Of a DNA stretch of 5,120 nt, positions 1 to 5,067 are shown one piece after another. Numbering within the stretch: position 1 is the first letter of the stretch; every line of letters starts with the position of its first letter. The notes under the pieces were generated by a model that was given only the letters and a program-made list of their open reading frames with translations, was not told the DNA's origin and searched no databases. Origin of the DNA: Candidatus Saccharimonadota bacterium (GTDB lineage: Bacteria > Patescibacteriota > Saccharimonadia > Saccharimonadales > Saccharimonadaceae); assembly GCA_009778015.1 (NCBI GenBank), contig WRKS01000049.1:1-5120 (forward strand), in the 5' to 3' direction. The position numbers and the translations under genes are program-made.

Positions 1-62
1 CACTTCAGTCTCTAGACGGCCCCACTCCCGTCCCCCTGCAATCCCCGCGCCCTCCAAAAACC
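1..62. other. C-rich left edge, possible tail of an upstream gene
   Basis: No gene is certain here. Two + strand frames are open from the left edge. One ends at a TAA at 71-73 after 23 codons. The other runs to a TAA at 174-176, inside the next gene. Both read as proline-rich, so this could be the end of an upstream proline-rich protein, but codon evidence is too short to choose. The + strand carries five C-runs (20-23, 27-29, 32-36, 43-46, 50-52), so the - strand fits a G-quadruplex pattern just upstream of the next promoter. I see no terminator hairpin. Confidence 0.3.
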
Positions 63-91
63 TTGCAAATTAAGCATAAGTGTGATATAAT
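63..91 (+). promoter_or_regulatory. Extended -10 promoter of the DHH-like gene
   Basis: The -35 is TTGCAA (63-68) and the -10 is a perfect TATAAT (86-91), with a 17-bp spacer and a TG at 83-84 forming an extended -10. Transcription would start near 97-98, leaving a leader of only about 10 nt before the ATG at 107. The purine-rich GGAGGG at 94-99 would then be partly outside the mRNA, so initiation may depend little on it. Confidence 0.8.
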
Positions 92-106
92 GGGGAGGGT
101 AAATAT

Positions 107-1909
107 ATGCAAAATACAACAACACAAAACAATCCTACCATCCAAAACCAAAAGGGCGCCATCCCCGCCACTGTAAAAGACATTATTGAGGCGATTAACA
201 ACGCCCAAAATATCCTCGTCGCCCTCTCTAAAGACCCCGATATTGAAGAACTGACCACCACTATGGCCCTCACTATGGCCCTGGACGCCGCCGGCAAGAA
301 CGCCACGGCGATTTTTAGCGGCCAAATGCCCGAGAGTATTGAGTTTCTAAACCCCGAAAAGGTCTTTGAGACCGACACCAATTCCTTGCAAGATTTTATC
401 ATTAGCCTTAACAAACAAAAGGCCGACCACCTCCGCTACAAGGTAGAGGGCGACTTTGTCAAAATCTACATCACGCCGTACCGCACCATGCTAACAGAGA
501 AGGACCTGCAGTTTACGCGCGGCGACTTTAACGTGGACCTAATTATCGCGCTTGACGTCAAGAGCCCCGACGATTTTGACGCCACCATCTCTGGCGCCCC
601 CAAAATCATGCATAACGCTCGGGTCGCCAGCATCGTCGTCAAGTCCGCCGCCGCCCAAGCCAAAAAGTTTGGCGATATCGTCTGGCAGGCCGAAGTCGGC
701 ACCTTAACCGAGGCCGCCGTATCTGTTATTGAGTCCTTGCACGAGAAACGCGAAATTAGTAAAGACGTCGCGACCGCCCTCCTCGCCGGCCTCGTCGCCA
801 CCTCTGAGCGCTTCTCTAACGAAAAGACCTCGCCGTCCGTCATGAACCTCGCTGCCCGCTTGATGTCTGTTGGCGCCGATCAGCGCGCCGTCATGGAAAA
901 CCTCGGCGAAGACGACGATGCCGCCGCACCGCTTATCACACCAGCCCAAACCCACCCCGCGTCCAAAGAGGCGCTTGACGCGGCCGTCCCCGTCACCGAA
1001 GCTCCCGCCGTGCCTCCAGAACCCTTGCCGCCGATAGCGCCCGCGCCTACAGCCCCCGGCGCCACCCCAGCCCCTGCCTCATCCACTCCCGCCACCTCAG
1101 CCCCCGCCGTCCTGCCAGAGGTCCCACTGACCGACGCTCACAACCCCGATGGCGACCCCAACACCTTGCCGCCTCCCGGCGAAATGAGCATCCCCAAAGA
1201 CGACCCCTTAGCGCCTAGCGCCAGCATCATTGAGCAGCCGGCGATTAGCGCCACTACCTATGTGGACCAACTCGCCCGCACCGCGCCCAGCCTGACCGGC
1301 ACCTCAAGTTCGTCCACCATGCCCAGCCCGCCAGCTGCTCCAACACCCCCAACCCTACCAACACCCCCAGCCCCGCCAGCCGCCCCCGAGATGACACCGC
1401 TTTCGGTTACTCCCGACTCCACCCCTACCGCTGCTCCCGTTCCGGCCCCAACGCCCGAGCCCGCACCTGCGCCAACTCCAGCCTCCGAGCCTGCACCGTC
1501 TCCTATCAAGGGCGGCGTGCCAACTATCGCCGAGCTAGAGCGTCTGATCAAAAATCGCTTGCCGCTGCCGCCAGAATTTGACCCCACTTCGCCGATGGCC
1601 ATGCCAACCGCGCCTGCCGCCCAACCCACGCCCGCCGTCCAGCCGCTCGCCGTCTTTGGCCACCCGACCGCCCAAACCGTCAATCCAACCATTGATTCAC
1701 TCGTGCCTCCTGAGGTCGCGGCGATTACCCCCATCTCGCCCACCCCTGCGCGCAGCGGCTCCGTCGGGGCCACGCTCCCGGGTTCGCCACCAGCCGGCCC
1801 TGCCAGCGGACACACCAACGACCGCACCCCGAGCAACACTCACGCCCCAGTTAGCACACCATCTATCGCCCCGGCCCCATCTAACGCCTTCCAAATCCCT
1901 AGTTTCTAG
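107..1909 (+). CDS. Degenerate DHH/NrnA-like phosphoesterase-fold protein with long Pro/Ala-rich tail
   Basis: A 600-residue protein in two parts. Residues ~22-265 follow the layout of DHH phosphoesterases of the NrnA type (oligoribonuclease / pAp phosphatase). They include an opening helix and strand ending in a DPD-like segment (41-55), a central strand ending in Asp150 (LIIALD), an FGDI segment (188-191), and an ALLAGL helix leading to SERF and a Gly-Ala-Asp end (224-258). The catalytic positions look replaced: the motif-I His is Ser41, the DHH triad aligns with Val-Lys-Ser (178-180), and the Asp before the Phe of the last motif is Thr232. Enzyme activity is therefore doubtful, and a binding or scaffold role is inferred. 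Residues ~270-600 are Pro/Ala/Thr/Ser-rich and probably disordered, interrupted by short non-repetitive segments such as VPTIAELERLIKN (471-483). There is no signal peptide or membrane segment, so it is probably cytoplasmic. The ATG at 107 is the only start near the promoter; an in-frame TGA lies at 83. The alignment is by eye. Confidence 0.75.
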   Translation: MQNTTTQNNPTIQNQKGAIPATVKDIIEAINNAQNILVALSKDPDIEELTTTMALTMALDAAGKNATAIFSGQMPESIEFLNPEKVFETDTNSLQDFIISLNKQKADHLRYKVEGDFVKIYITPYRTMLTEKDLQFTRGDFNVDLIIALDVKSPDDFDATISGAPKIMHNARVASIVVKSAAAQAKKFGDIVWQAEVGTLTEAAVSVIESLHEKREISKDVATALLAGLVATSERFSNEKTSPSVMNLAARLMSVGADQRAVMENLGEDDDAAAPLITPAQTHPASKEALDAAVPVTEAPAVPPEPLPPIAPAPTAPGATPAPASSTPATSAPAVLPEVPLTDAHNPDGDPNTLPPPGEMSIPKDDPLAPSASIIEQPAISATTYVDQLARTAPSLTGTSSSSTMPSPPAAPTPPTLPTPPAPPAAPEMTPLSVTPDSTPTAAPVPAPTPEPAPAPTPASEPAPSPIKGGVPTIAELERLIKNRLPLPPEFDPTSPMAMPTAPAAQPTPAVQPLAVFGHPTAQTVNPTIDSLVPPEVAAITPISPTPARSGSVGATLPGSPPAGPASGHTNDRTPSNTHAPVSTPSIAPAPSNAFQIPSF

Positions 1910-1931
1910 TTTTCTCTAAATATGATATGAT
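1903..1931 (+). promoter_or_regulatory. Probable extended -10 promoter of proS
   Basis: A TGATATGAT at 1923-1931 gives an extended -10 (TG, one base, TATGAT). The -35 is weak: TTTCTA at 1903-1908, 17 bp upstream. It overlaps the stop codon region of the preceding gene. The predicted start is near 1938, giving proS a leader of about 100 nt, or placing an ATG (1938-1940) at the transcript's 5' end. Confidence 0.5.
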
Positions 1932-1937
1932 AATTAT

Positions 1938-1988
1938 ATGACATCGGTTTTTCTCACTTTTCCCAATTTCATTCCGCTTTGGCGGTAG
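1938..1988 (+). CDS. Possible 16-codon leader ORF upstream of proS
   Basis: An ATG at 1938 opens a 16-codon frame ending in TAG (1986-1988) that translates as MTSVFLTFPNFIPLWR. The ATG lies seven bases beyond the inferred -10 of the proS promoter, so it could be read as a leaderless start. Two of its codons are proline (CCC, CCG), and its last codons span a small hairpin. A leader-peptide role in controlling proS is speculative. Short frames like this arise by chance, and two non-adjacent proline codons are few for classic attenuation. Confidence 0.2.
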   Translation: MTSVFLTFPNFIPLWR

Positions 1989-1993
1989 TTTTC
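1974..1993 (+). terminator. Weak hairpin with short T-tract, terminator or attenuator
   Basis: CCGC (1974-1977) pairs with GCGG (1982-1985) around a TTTG loop, followed by TAGTTTTCT. The four-pair stem and broken T-run make it weak. If real, it could end the upstream transcript. Because it lies downstream of the proposed proS promoter, it could also attenuate proS. Confidence 0.25.
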
Positions 1994-2027
1994 TGATTGC
2001 TAAAAACACGTTGCAAATAATTTACAT

Positions 2028-2033
2028 AAGGAG
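2028..2033 (+). promoter_or_regulatory. Ribosome binding site of proS
   Basis: AAGGAG sits 5 nt before the ATG at 2039. This supports that start over the in-frame ATG at 2069, which has only a poor GGTGG stretch upstream, even though the protein from the second Met also resembles family N-termini. Confidence 0.8.
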
Positions 2034-2038
2034 AATCA

Positions 2039-3325
2039 ATGAAAGAATTAGAAAAACTTGGTGGCAGCATGAAACGCACCGAATTCTGGATCAAGACCAG
2101 CAAGAGCGAGCAGAGCGAGGCAGAGGAGCCTAGCCGTAACGCCCGCCTCTTGACCAAAGCCGGCTATGTTGACCGTCAAATGGCCGGCGTTTACGCTTAT
2201 CTGCCAATCGGTTTCCGGGTCCTAGAAAAGATCAAAGCCATCGTCCGCGAAGAAATGAACGCCGTCGGCGGCAGCGAACTCATTATGTCCAGCCTCCAGC
2301 CCCGCGACCTCTGGGAGTCCACCGGCCGCTGGGACGACGAGGTGGTAGATGTTTGGTTCAAGTCCCAGCTAAAAGACGAAAGCCCGGTCGGCCTCGCTTG
2401 GAGCCACGAGGAGCCAATCTTAGAAACCATCGGTCGCCAGGCCTCTAGTTACCGCGACCTGCCCATCTCAGTCTATCAGTTCCAGACCAAGCTCCGTAAC
2501 GAACTCCGCGCCAAATCCGGCGTCCTCCGTGGCCGCGAATTCATCATGAAGGACATGTATTCCATGCACGCCTCCGAGCAAGACCTCGCCGACTACTACG
2601 AACGCGTCAAGCAGGCCTATGTCAAGATTTACGAGCGCCTGGGGCTCGGCAACGACACCTTTATCACCTTTGCCAGCGGTGGCGCCTTTACCAAGTTTAG
2701 CCACGAATTCCAAACCCTCTGCGACGCCGGCGAGGACTGGCTCTATCTGGATCGCGCCAAGAACATCGCCGTCAACGAGGAGGTCTTAGACGAAGCAGTC
2801 AAAGAGTTTAACCTGGATAAATCCAAGCTAGAAAAGGTCAAATCCGCCGAGGTCGGCAATATCTTTAACTTCGGTGACGAAAAAGCCAAGGACATGCAGG
2901 TTGAGTTCATCGACGAGGCCGGCAACAAAAAGCCGCTTTATCTCGGCTCCTACGGCATTGGCATCACCCGCGTCATGGGTGTTTTGGCCGAGAAGTTCAG
3001 CGACGATCAAGGTCTCGTTTGGCCGGCCGCTGTCGCGCCATTCAGCGTCTATTTAATCGGAATTGGCGAGGCCGGCGAACATGCCGCCGCCGAGCTCTAC
3101 ACAAAATTTGTTCAGGCTGGTATAGAAATTTTATGGGACGACCGTGACGCCAAGCTCGCGCGTGTGGGCGAAAAGCTCGCCGACTCCGAACTGCTCGGCA
3201 TTAGTTACCGCGTCGTCGTCAGCGACAAGACCTTGGAGCAGGGCAAAGTTGAGTTCAAGCCGCGCACAGGGGAGGCCGAGCTGCTTACCTCTGGCGAGGT
3301 CCTGGCCAGACTAAGCGCCGATTAA
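2039..3325 (+). CDS. proS: Proline-tRNA ligase, short form lacking the INS editing domain
   Basis: Class II aminoacyl-tRNA synthetase that activates proline with ATP and charges tRNA-Pro in the cytoplasm. The order of parts is clear. A motif-1 region is at 46-70 (GVYAYLPIGF). The proline/ATP loop SHEEP is at 122-126, with Ser where many homologues have Thr. Motif 2 spans about 150-175 (RGREFIMKD). A GG...SHEF segment is at 214-224 and GNIFNFG at 273-279. Motif 3 is at 303-311 (GSYGIGITR), with Ser304 where Cys is common. The C-terminal HGTP anticodon-binding domain covers ~330-428. At 428 residues it is well short of the usual ~570. The gap falls between motifs 2 and 3, where the INS domain that hydrolyses Ala-tRNA-Pro normally lies; only ~45 residues link GEDW (231-234) to GNIF. 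Alphaproteobacterial enzymes are similarly short. No separate editing protein is visible nearby. The gene has its own promoter and is followed by two terminator-like repeats. Confidence 0.95.
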   Translation: MKELEKLGGSMKRTEFWIKTSKSEQSEAEEPSRNARLLTKAGYVDRQMAGVYAYLPIGFRVLEKIKAIVREEMNAVGGSELIMSSLQPRDLWESTGRWDDEVVDVWFKSQLKDESPVGLAWSHEEPILETIGRQASSYRDLPISVYQFQTKLRNELRAKSGVLRGREFIMKDMYSMHASEQDLADYYERVKQAYVKIYERLGLGNDTFITFASGGAFTKFSHEFQTLCDAGEDWLYLDRAKNIAVNEEVLDEAVKEFNLDKSKLEKVKSAEVGNIFNFGDEKAKDMQVEFIDEAGNKKPLYLGSYGIGITRVMGVLAEKFSDDQGLVWPAAVAPFSVYLIGIGEAGEHAAAELYTKFVQAGIEILWDDRDAKLARVGEKLADSELLGISYRVVVSDKTLEQGKVEFKPRTGEAELLTSGEVLARLSAD

Positions 3326-3335
3326 ATTGACTTTT

Positions 3336-3381
3336 GTCTTGCCTTTCCGCAGGAAAGCCAGAAAGACGTATTTTATTTTTT
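3336..3381 (+). terminator. Rho-independent terminator of proS, repeat copy 1
   Basis: The inner stem is CTTTCC (3343-3348) with GGAAAG (3352-3357) around a GCA loop. The outer stem is GTCTT (3336-3340) with AAGAC (3363-3367), separated by an asymmetric internal loop. A T-rich run follows at 3370-3381 with one interrupting A. It lies just after the proS stop. The inner stem is modest, so efficiency is uncertain. Confidence 0.6.
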
Positions 3382-3392
3382 AATTGACTTTT

Positions 3393-3438
3393 GTCTTGCC
3401 TTTCCGCAGGAAAGCCAGAAAGACGTATTTTATTTTTT
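3393..3438 (+). terminator. Rho-independent terminator, repeat copy 2
   Basis: An exact copy of the preceding hairpin, 57 bp downstream: inner stem 3400-3405 with 3409-3414, outer stem 3393-3397 with 3420-3424, and a T-rich run ending at 3438. Two in series would insulate the greA promoter, 15 bp further on, from proS read-through. Confidence 0.6.
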
Positions 3439-3452
3439 AATTGACTTTTGTC

Positions 3453-3480
3453 TTGACATTAGTAAAAAAATTGTTATAAT
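3453..3480 (+). promoter_or_regulatory. Strong consensus promoter of greA
   Basis: Perfect TTGACA (3453-3458) and perfect TATAAT (3475-3480) with a 16-bp A/T-rich spacer, plus TG at 3472-3473 giving an extended -10. Transcription would start near 3487, leaving a leader of about 52 nt. The first three bases of the -35 belong to the truncated third repeat copy and the rest to unique sequence. Confidence 0.92.
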
Positions 3481-3501
3481 GAGGAAACCCGAATTAAACT
3501 T

Positions 3502-3509
3502 GGGGGGGG
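3502..3509 (+). repeat. Run of eight G in the greA leader
   Basis: A homopolymer of eight G between the promoter and the greA start. It is prone to length change by slippage. It could also pair with the CCUCC of 16S rRNA through a G-U wobble and so act as a ribosome site for the ATG at 3519, nine bases downstream. Confidence 0.6.
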
Positions 3510-3518
3510 CATCTATTT

Positions 3519-3542
3519 ATGAGAATAGGAGTATCAGTATGA
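3519..3542 (+). CDS. Seven-codon upstream ORF overlapping the greA start
   Basis: ATG at 3519 reads MRIGVSV and stops at TGA (3540-3542), overlapping the greA ATG (3539-3541) as ATGA. This arrangement often goes with translational coupling. The ORF contains the greA ribosome site, so translating it would affect access to greA. The only candidate ribosome site is the G run at 3502-3509. Chance is a real alternative for so short a frame. Confidence 0.25.
   Translation: MRIGVSV
3527..3531 (+). promoter_or_regulatory. Ribosome binding site of greA
   Basis: AGGAG lies 7 nt before the ATG at 3539. This selects that start over the in-frame ATG at 3479, which overlaps the -10 box and so would not be on the mRNA. 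Confidence 0.85.
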
Positions 3543-3991
3543 AGAAGCTAGAAATCACCGCCATTAAACGAGACGAGCTCAAGCAAGAGCTAAAAGCGCT
3601 TGTGGCCAAACGGCCGCAAATCGCCGAGGATCTTGCCTACGCCCGCAGTTTTGGCGACCTCTCCGAGAACGCCGAATACGACGCTGCTCGTGAGGCGCAA
3701 AAAGTCCTAGAGAGCCGCGTCCAAGAGATTGAGGGCATCCTAGAGCACGCCACGACCATCAAGGCGAAGAAAAGCAGTAAAGTCGTGCTTGGCGCCAAGG
3801 TCAAAATCCAAAACGGCAAGAAAGAAACCGATTACCTTATGGTTGACCCGGTTGAGGCTAACCCGATGCAGAGCAAGCTCAGCGTTGAGAGCCCCCTAGG
3901 CGCCGTCCTAATGGGCCGCAAGGTTGGCGACGAGGTAGAATTTAGCGCTCCCAAAGGCGTCATTAAATACACTATTATTGAAATCTCATAA
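3539..3991 (+). CDS. greA: Transcription elongation factor GreA
   Basis: GreA enters the secondary channel of RNA polymerase and stimulates cleavage of backtracked RNA, rescuing stalled complexes. The 150-residue protein is slightly shorter than the usual ~158. Residues 1-75 form the N-terminal coiled-coil hairpin. Its tip is GDLSENAEYDAAREAQ (39-54), with acidic Asp40 and Glu43 matching the Asp41/Glu44 that position the catalytic Mg ion in E. coli GreA. Residues ~80-150 form the C-terminal FKBP-like domain, including SPLGAVLMGRKVGDEVEF (118-135), the typical family signature. The start at 3539 is set by an AGGAG and by the promoter; it matches normal GreA N-termini (ITAIKRDELKQEL). A dedicated promoter and two upstream terminators make it independent of proS. 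No terminator follows: the next gene begins 21 bp after the stop, so read-through into it is likely. Confidence 0.95.
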   Translation: MKKLEITAIKRDELKQELKALVAKRPQIAEDLAYARSFGDLSENAEYDAAREAQKVLESRVQEIEGILEHATTIKAKKSSKVVLGAKVKIQNGKKETDYLMVDPVEANPMQSKLSVESPLGAVLMGRKVGDEVEFSAPKGVIKYTIIEIS

Positions 3992-4006
3992 TTTTTGTGA
4001 TACCAT
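3978..4006 (+). promoter_or_regulatory. Extended -10 promoter for a leaderless KwaB-like mRNA
   Basis: TTGAAA (3978-3983) and TACCAT (4001-4006) are 17 bp apart, with TG at 3998-3999 making an extended -10. The -35 lies in the last codons of greA. A start 7 bp past the -10 falls on the A of the ATG at 4013. No purine-rich ribosome site precedes that ATG, which agrees with a leaderless transcript. Confidence 0.6.
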
Positions 4007-4012
4007 TTCCTT

Positions 4013-4996
4013 ATGGATGGAGGATTTGATTTATTTAATTGGGCTAACCGCGCCGAGGAATGGTCCAAAAGCGCAAGCCTAGAGTTATTCTTTTTTAACA
4101 AAAATTATACACCCTACAAGGTGCGGCTCGCACACGAGCTAGAAACTGGTGTCCGCCGCTTATTCCTTGAGGATTTGGTTGCGTTTGTCAACAAAGGGGC
4201 AGAGAACGATCTTTCTGTGCAGCGCCTAGACAAGCAGACCAACGATAAAGCCGTGCTCGTCATGGACATTGAAGAAGTGGACCGGGCGGCGACCCTCATC
4301 AACTTGATAGAAAAGGAATACGCCGACATTATTTATTTCTCCGGCGACGAACACGATTTTCGGCGCATCAAGGGCGTCGCGGCCAAGTTCACTTACGGCG
4401 ACGGCGGCAGCAGCAAAAATTGTTATGTCATTAAAAGCCTCTCCGGCGCGCAGGCCTTGTCTGACAAAGGTTCATGGGAGCTGCGAGGAGAGAAGCTAGA
4501 GCCATTTTCCGCCTCGGTCGGTATCCGTGTGCCTGAAGGCAACGAGGTTCTCGTGGTGGACGACGGCAAGAACGGCTGGCAGCTTGTAGCGCTTAACCGC
4601 AGCAAGTTTGAGCGCTTGTTCCAGTTTGATGTCGCCATGACCGCGTTGGCCCCCGTCAAAGCGGACGAACTCGCCAAAGCCTACGAGATCGCTCTGGCCG
4701 AGGGCCTAGACCTCGCTGAGATGCTAAAAGAAAAGAAGGCCCTAGTCAAAAAGCTAGACGAAGCCGACCTAGACGCCGTCTCTCAAGCAAAGCTTATGGA
4801 GTTCGCCGACGAAATGCAGCTGCCTCTCATGCTCTCCGAGAACGGCAAAATCATCATCGCCGACGACCGCGACCTCGCCATGTTAGTTAATCTGATTGAC
4901 GAAAACTACTTTGTCTCCGCCACTACCGGCAAGCGCTACGAAATCAAGAGCAAAAAGCTCCTTGACGACGAAGGCGCCGAGAAGGCACAAACCTAA
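4013..4996 (+). CDS. DUF4868 / KwaB-like protein, orphan Kiwa component candidate
   Basis: A soluble 327-residue protein with no signal peptide or membrane segment. The C-terminal part fits my recollection of the DUF4868 family: a Lys/Glu-rich helical region (213-268), then a strand-rich end with NGKIIIADDRDLAMLVNLID (277-296), YFVSATTGKRYE (299-310) and a Lys-rich KSKKLL (312-317). The N-terminal ~200 residues alternate strands and helices (VLVMDIEEVD 81-90, IIYFSGDEHDF 106-116, VLVVDDG 179-185), as in that family. DUF4868 includes KwaB, the DNA-binding partner of the membrane protein KwaA in Kiwa anti-phage defence. No KwaA-like gene is visible: greA is upstream, and only 124 bp follow. The ATG at 4013 has no ribosome site; a GGAGG lies just after it (4019-4023), with no in-frame start beyond. 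Family assignment is from pattern memory without a search. The role may be defence or something else in this lineage. Confidence 0.6.
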   Translation: MDGGFDLFNWANRAEEWSKSASLELFFFNKNYTPYKVRLAHELETGVRRLFLEDLVAFVNKGAENDLSVQRLDKQTNDKAVLVMDIEEVDRAATLINLIEKEYADIIYFSGDEHDFRRIKGVAAKFTYGDGGSSKNCYVIKSLSGAQALSDKGSWELRGEKLEPFSASVGIRVPEGNEVLVVDDGKNGWQLVALNRSKFERLFQFDVAMTALAPVKADELAKAYEIALAEGLDLAEMLKEKKALVKKLDEADLDAVSQAKLMEFADEMQLPLMLSENGKIIIADDRDLAMLVNLIDENYFVSATTGKRYEIKSKKLLDDEGAEKAQT

Positions 4997-4999
4997 CCT

Positions 5000-5067
5000 C
5001 TCACCCAACTCGGCGTGAGCGACGTAACTGCGATCCGAAACGGCAGCCTGATGGGTAAATCGCAGTT
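5000..5067 (+). other. Structured intergenic stretch with nested and competing hairpins
   Basis: CTCAC (5000-5004) pairs with GTGAG (5015-5019), extended by CC/GG across one bulged base. AACTGCGAT (5026-5034) is a perfect 9-bp inverted repeat with ATCGCAGTT (5059-5067). The enclosed loop holds CCG-AAA-CGG (5035-5043), and CTGC (5028-5031) could instead pair with GCAG at 5043-5046. The next bases, CTTTGG, are not a terminator T-run. It may be a 3' structure of the preceding mRNA or a cis-regulatory element for the next gene. The same bases are also an open frame, so it may be coding. Confidence 0.35.

Larger units (their letters stand above)
3325..3455 (+). repeat. 57-bp perfect tandem repeat, 2.3 copies, between proS and greA
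   Basis: Unit 1 (3325-3381) and unit 2 (3382-3438) are identical over all 57 bp. A third copy matches for its first 17 bp (3439-3455) and then diverges. The array begins at the last base of the proS stop codon and ends within the -35 hexamer of the greA promoter. Each unit starts with AATTGACTTTTG, then has a hairpin and a T-rich end. Perfect identity suggests a recent duplication or active homogenisation. Confidence 0.97.

Noticed and set aside
1258..1839. Long - strand open frame (193 codons) opposite the Pro-rich tail
   Set aside because: It is Gly/Val/Ala-rich low-complexity sequence mirroring the GC-rich Pro/Ala codons of the real gene, and no promoter or ribosome site supports it.
1578..1919. 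+ strand open frame (113 codons) in the alternate frame of the Pro-rich tail
   Set aside because: It is an Arg/Pro-rich shadow of a C-rich gene with no initiation signal, and the main frame continues to its own stop.
2011..2028. TTGCAAAT followed by CATAAG, shared with the first promoter region (63-79)
   Set aside because: At proS it has no -10 at the right distance, and the spacing between the two parts differs (4 versus 6 nt). It is probably chance in AT-rich sequence.
1910..2038. T-box riboswitch in the proS leader
   Set aside because: The leader is only ~100 nt, and no T-box consensus or strong antiterminator/terminator pair is visible.
2069..2071. Shorter proS start at the second Met
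   Set aside because: It lacks a good ribosome site, whereas AAGGAG precedes the ATG at 2039 by 5 nt. It remains possible on protein-alignment grounds.
3325..3455. CRISPR-like array
   Set aside because: The 57-bp units are directly adjacent with no spacers and carry terminator structure, so this is a simple tandem duplication.
3479..3541. Longer greA start at ATG 3479
   Set aside because: This ATG overlaps the TATAAT box, so it cannot be on the mRNA. The added 20 residues do not match GreA, and an AGGAG precedes the ATG at 3539.
5000..5067. Resemblance to a fluoride (crcB) riboswitch: AAC, a stem, then CTGATG
   Set aside because: The 5' GGnGATG element and the 3' CTAC are absent, and the following open frame does not look like a fluoride channel.
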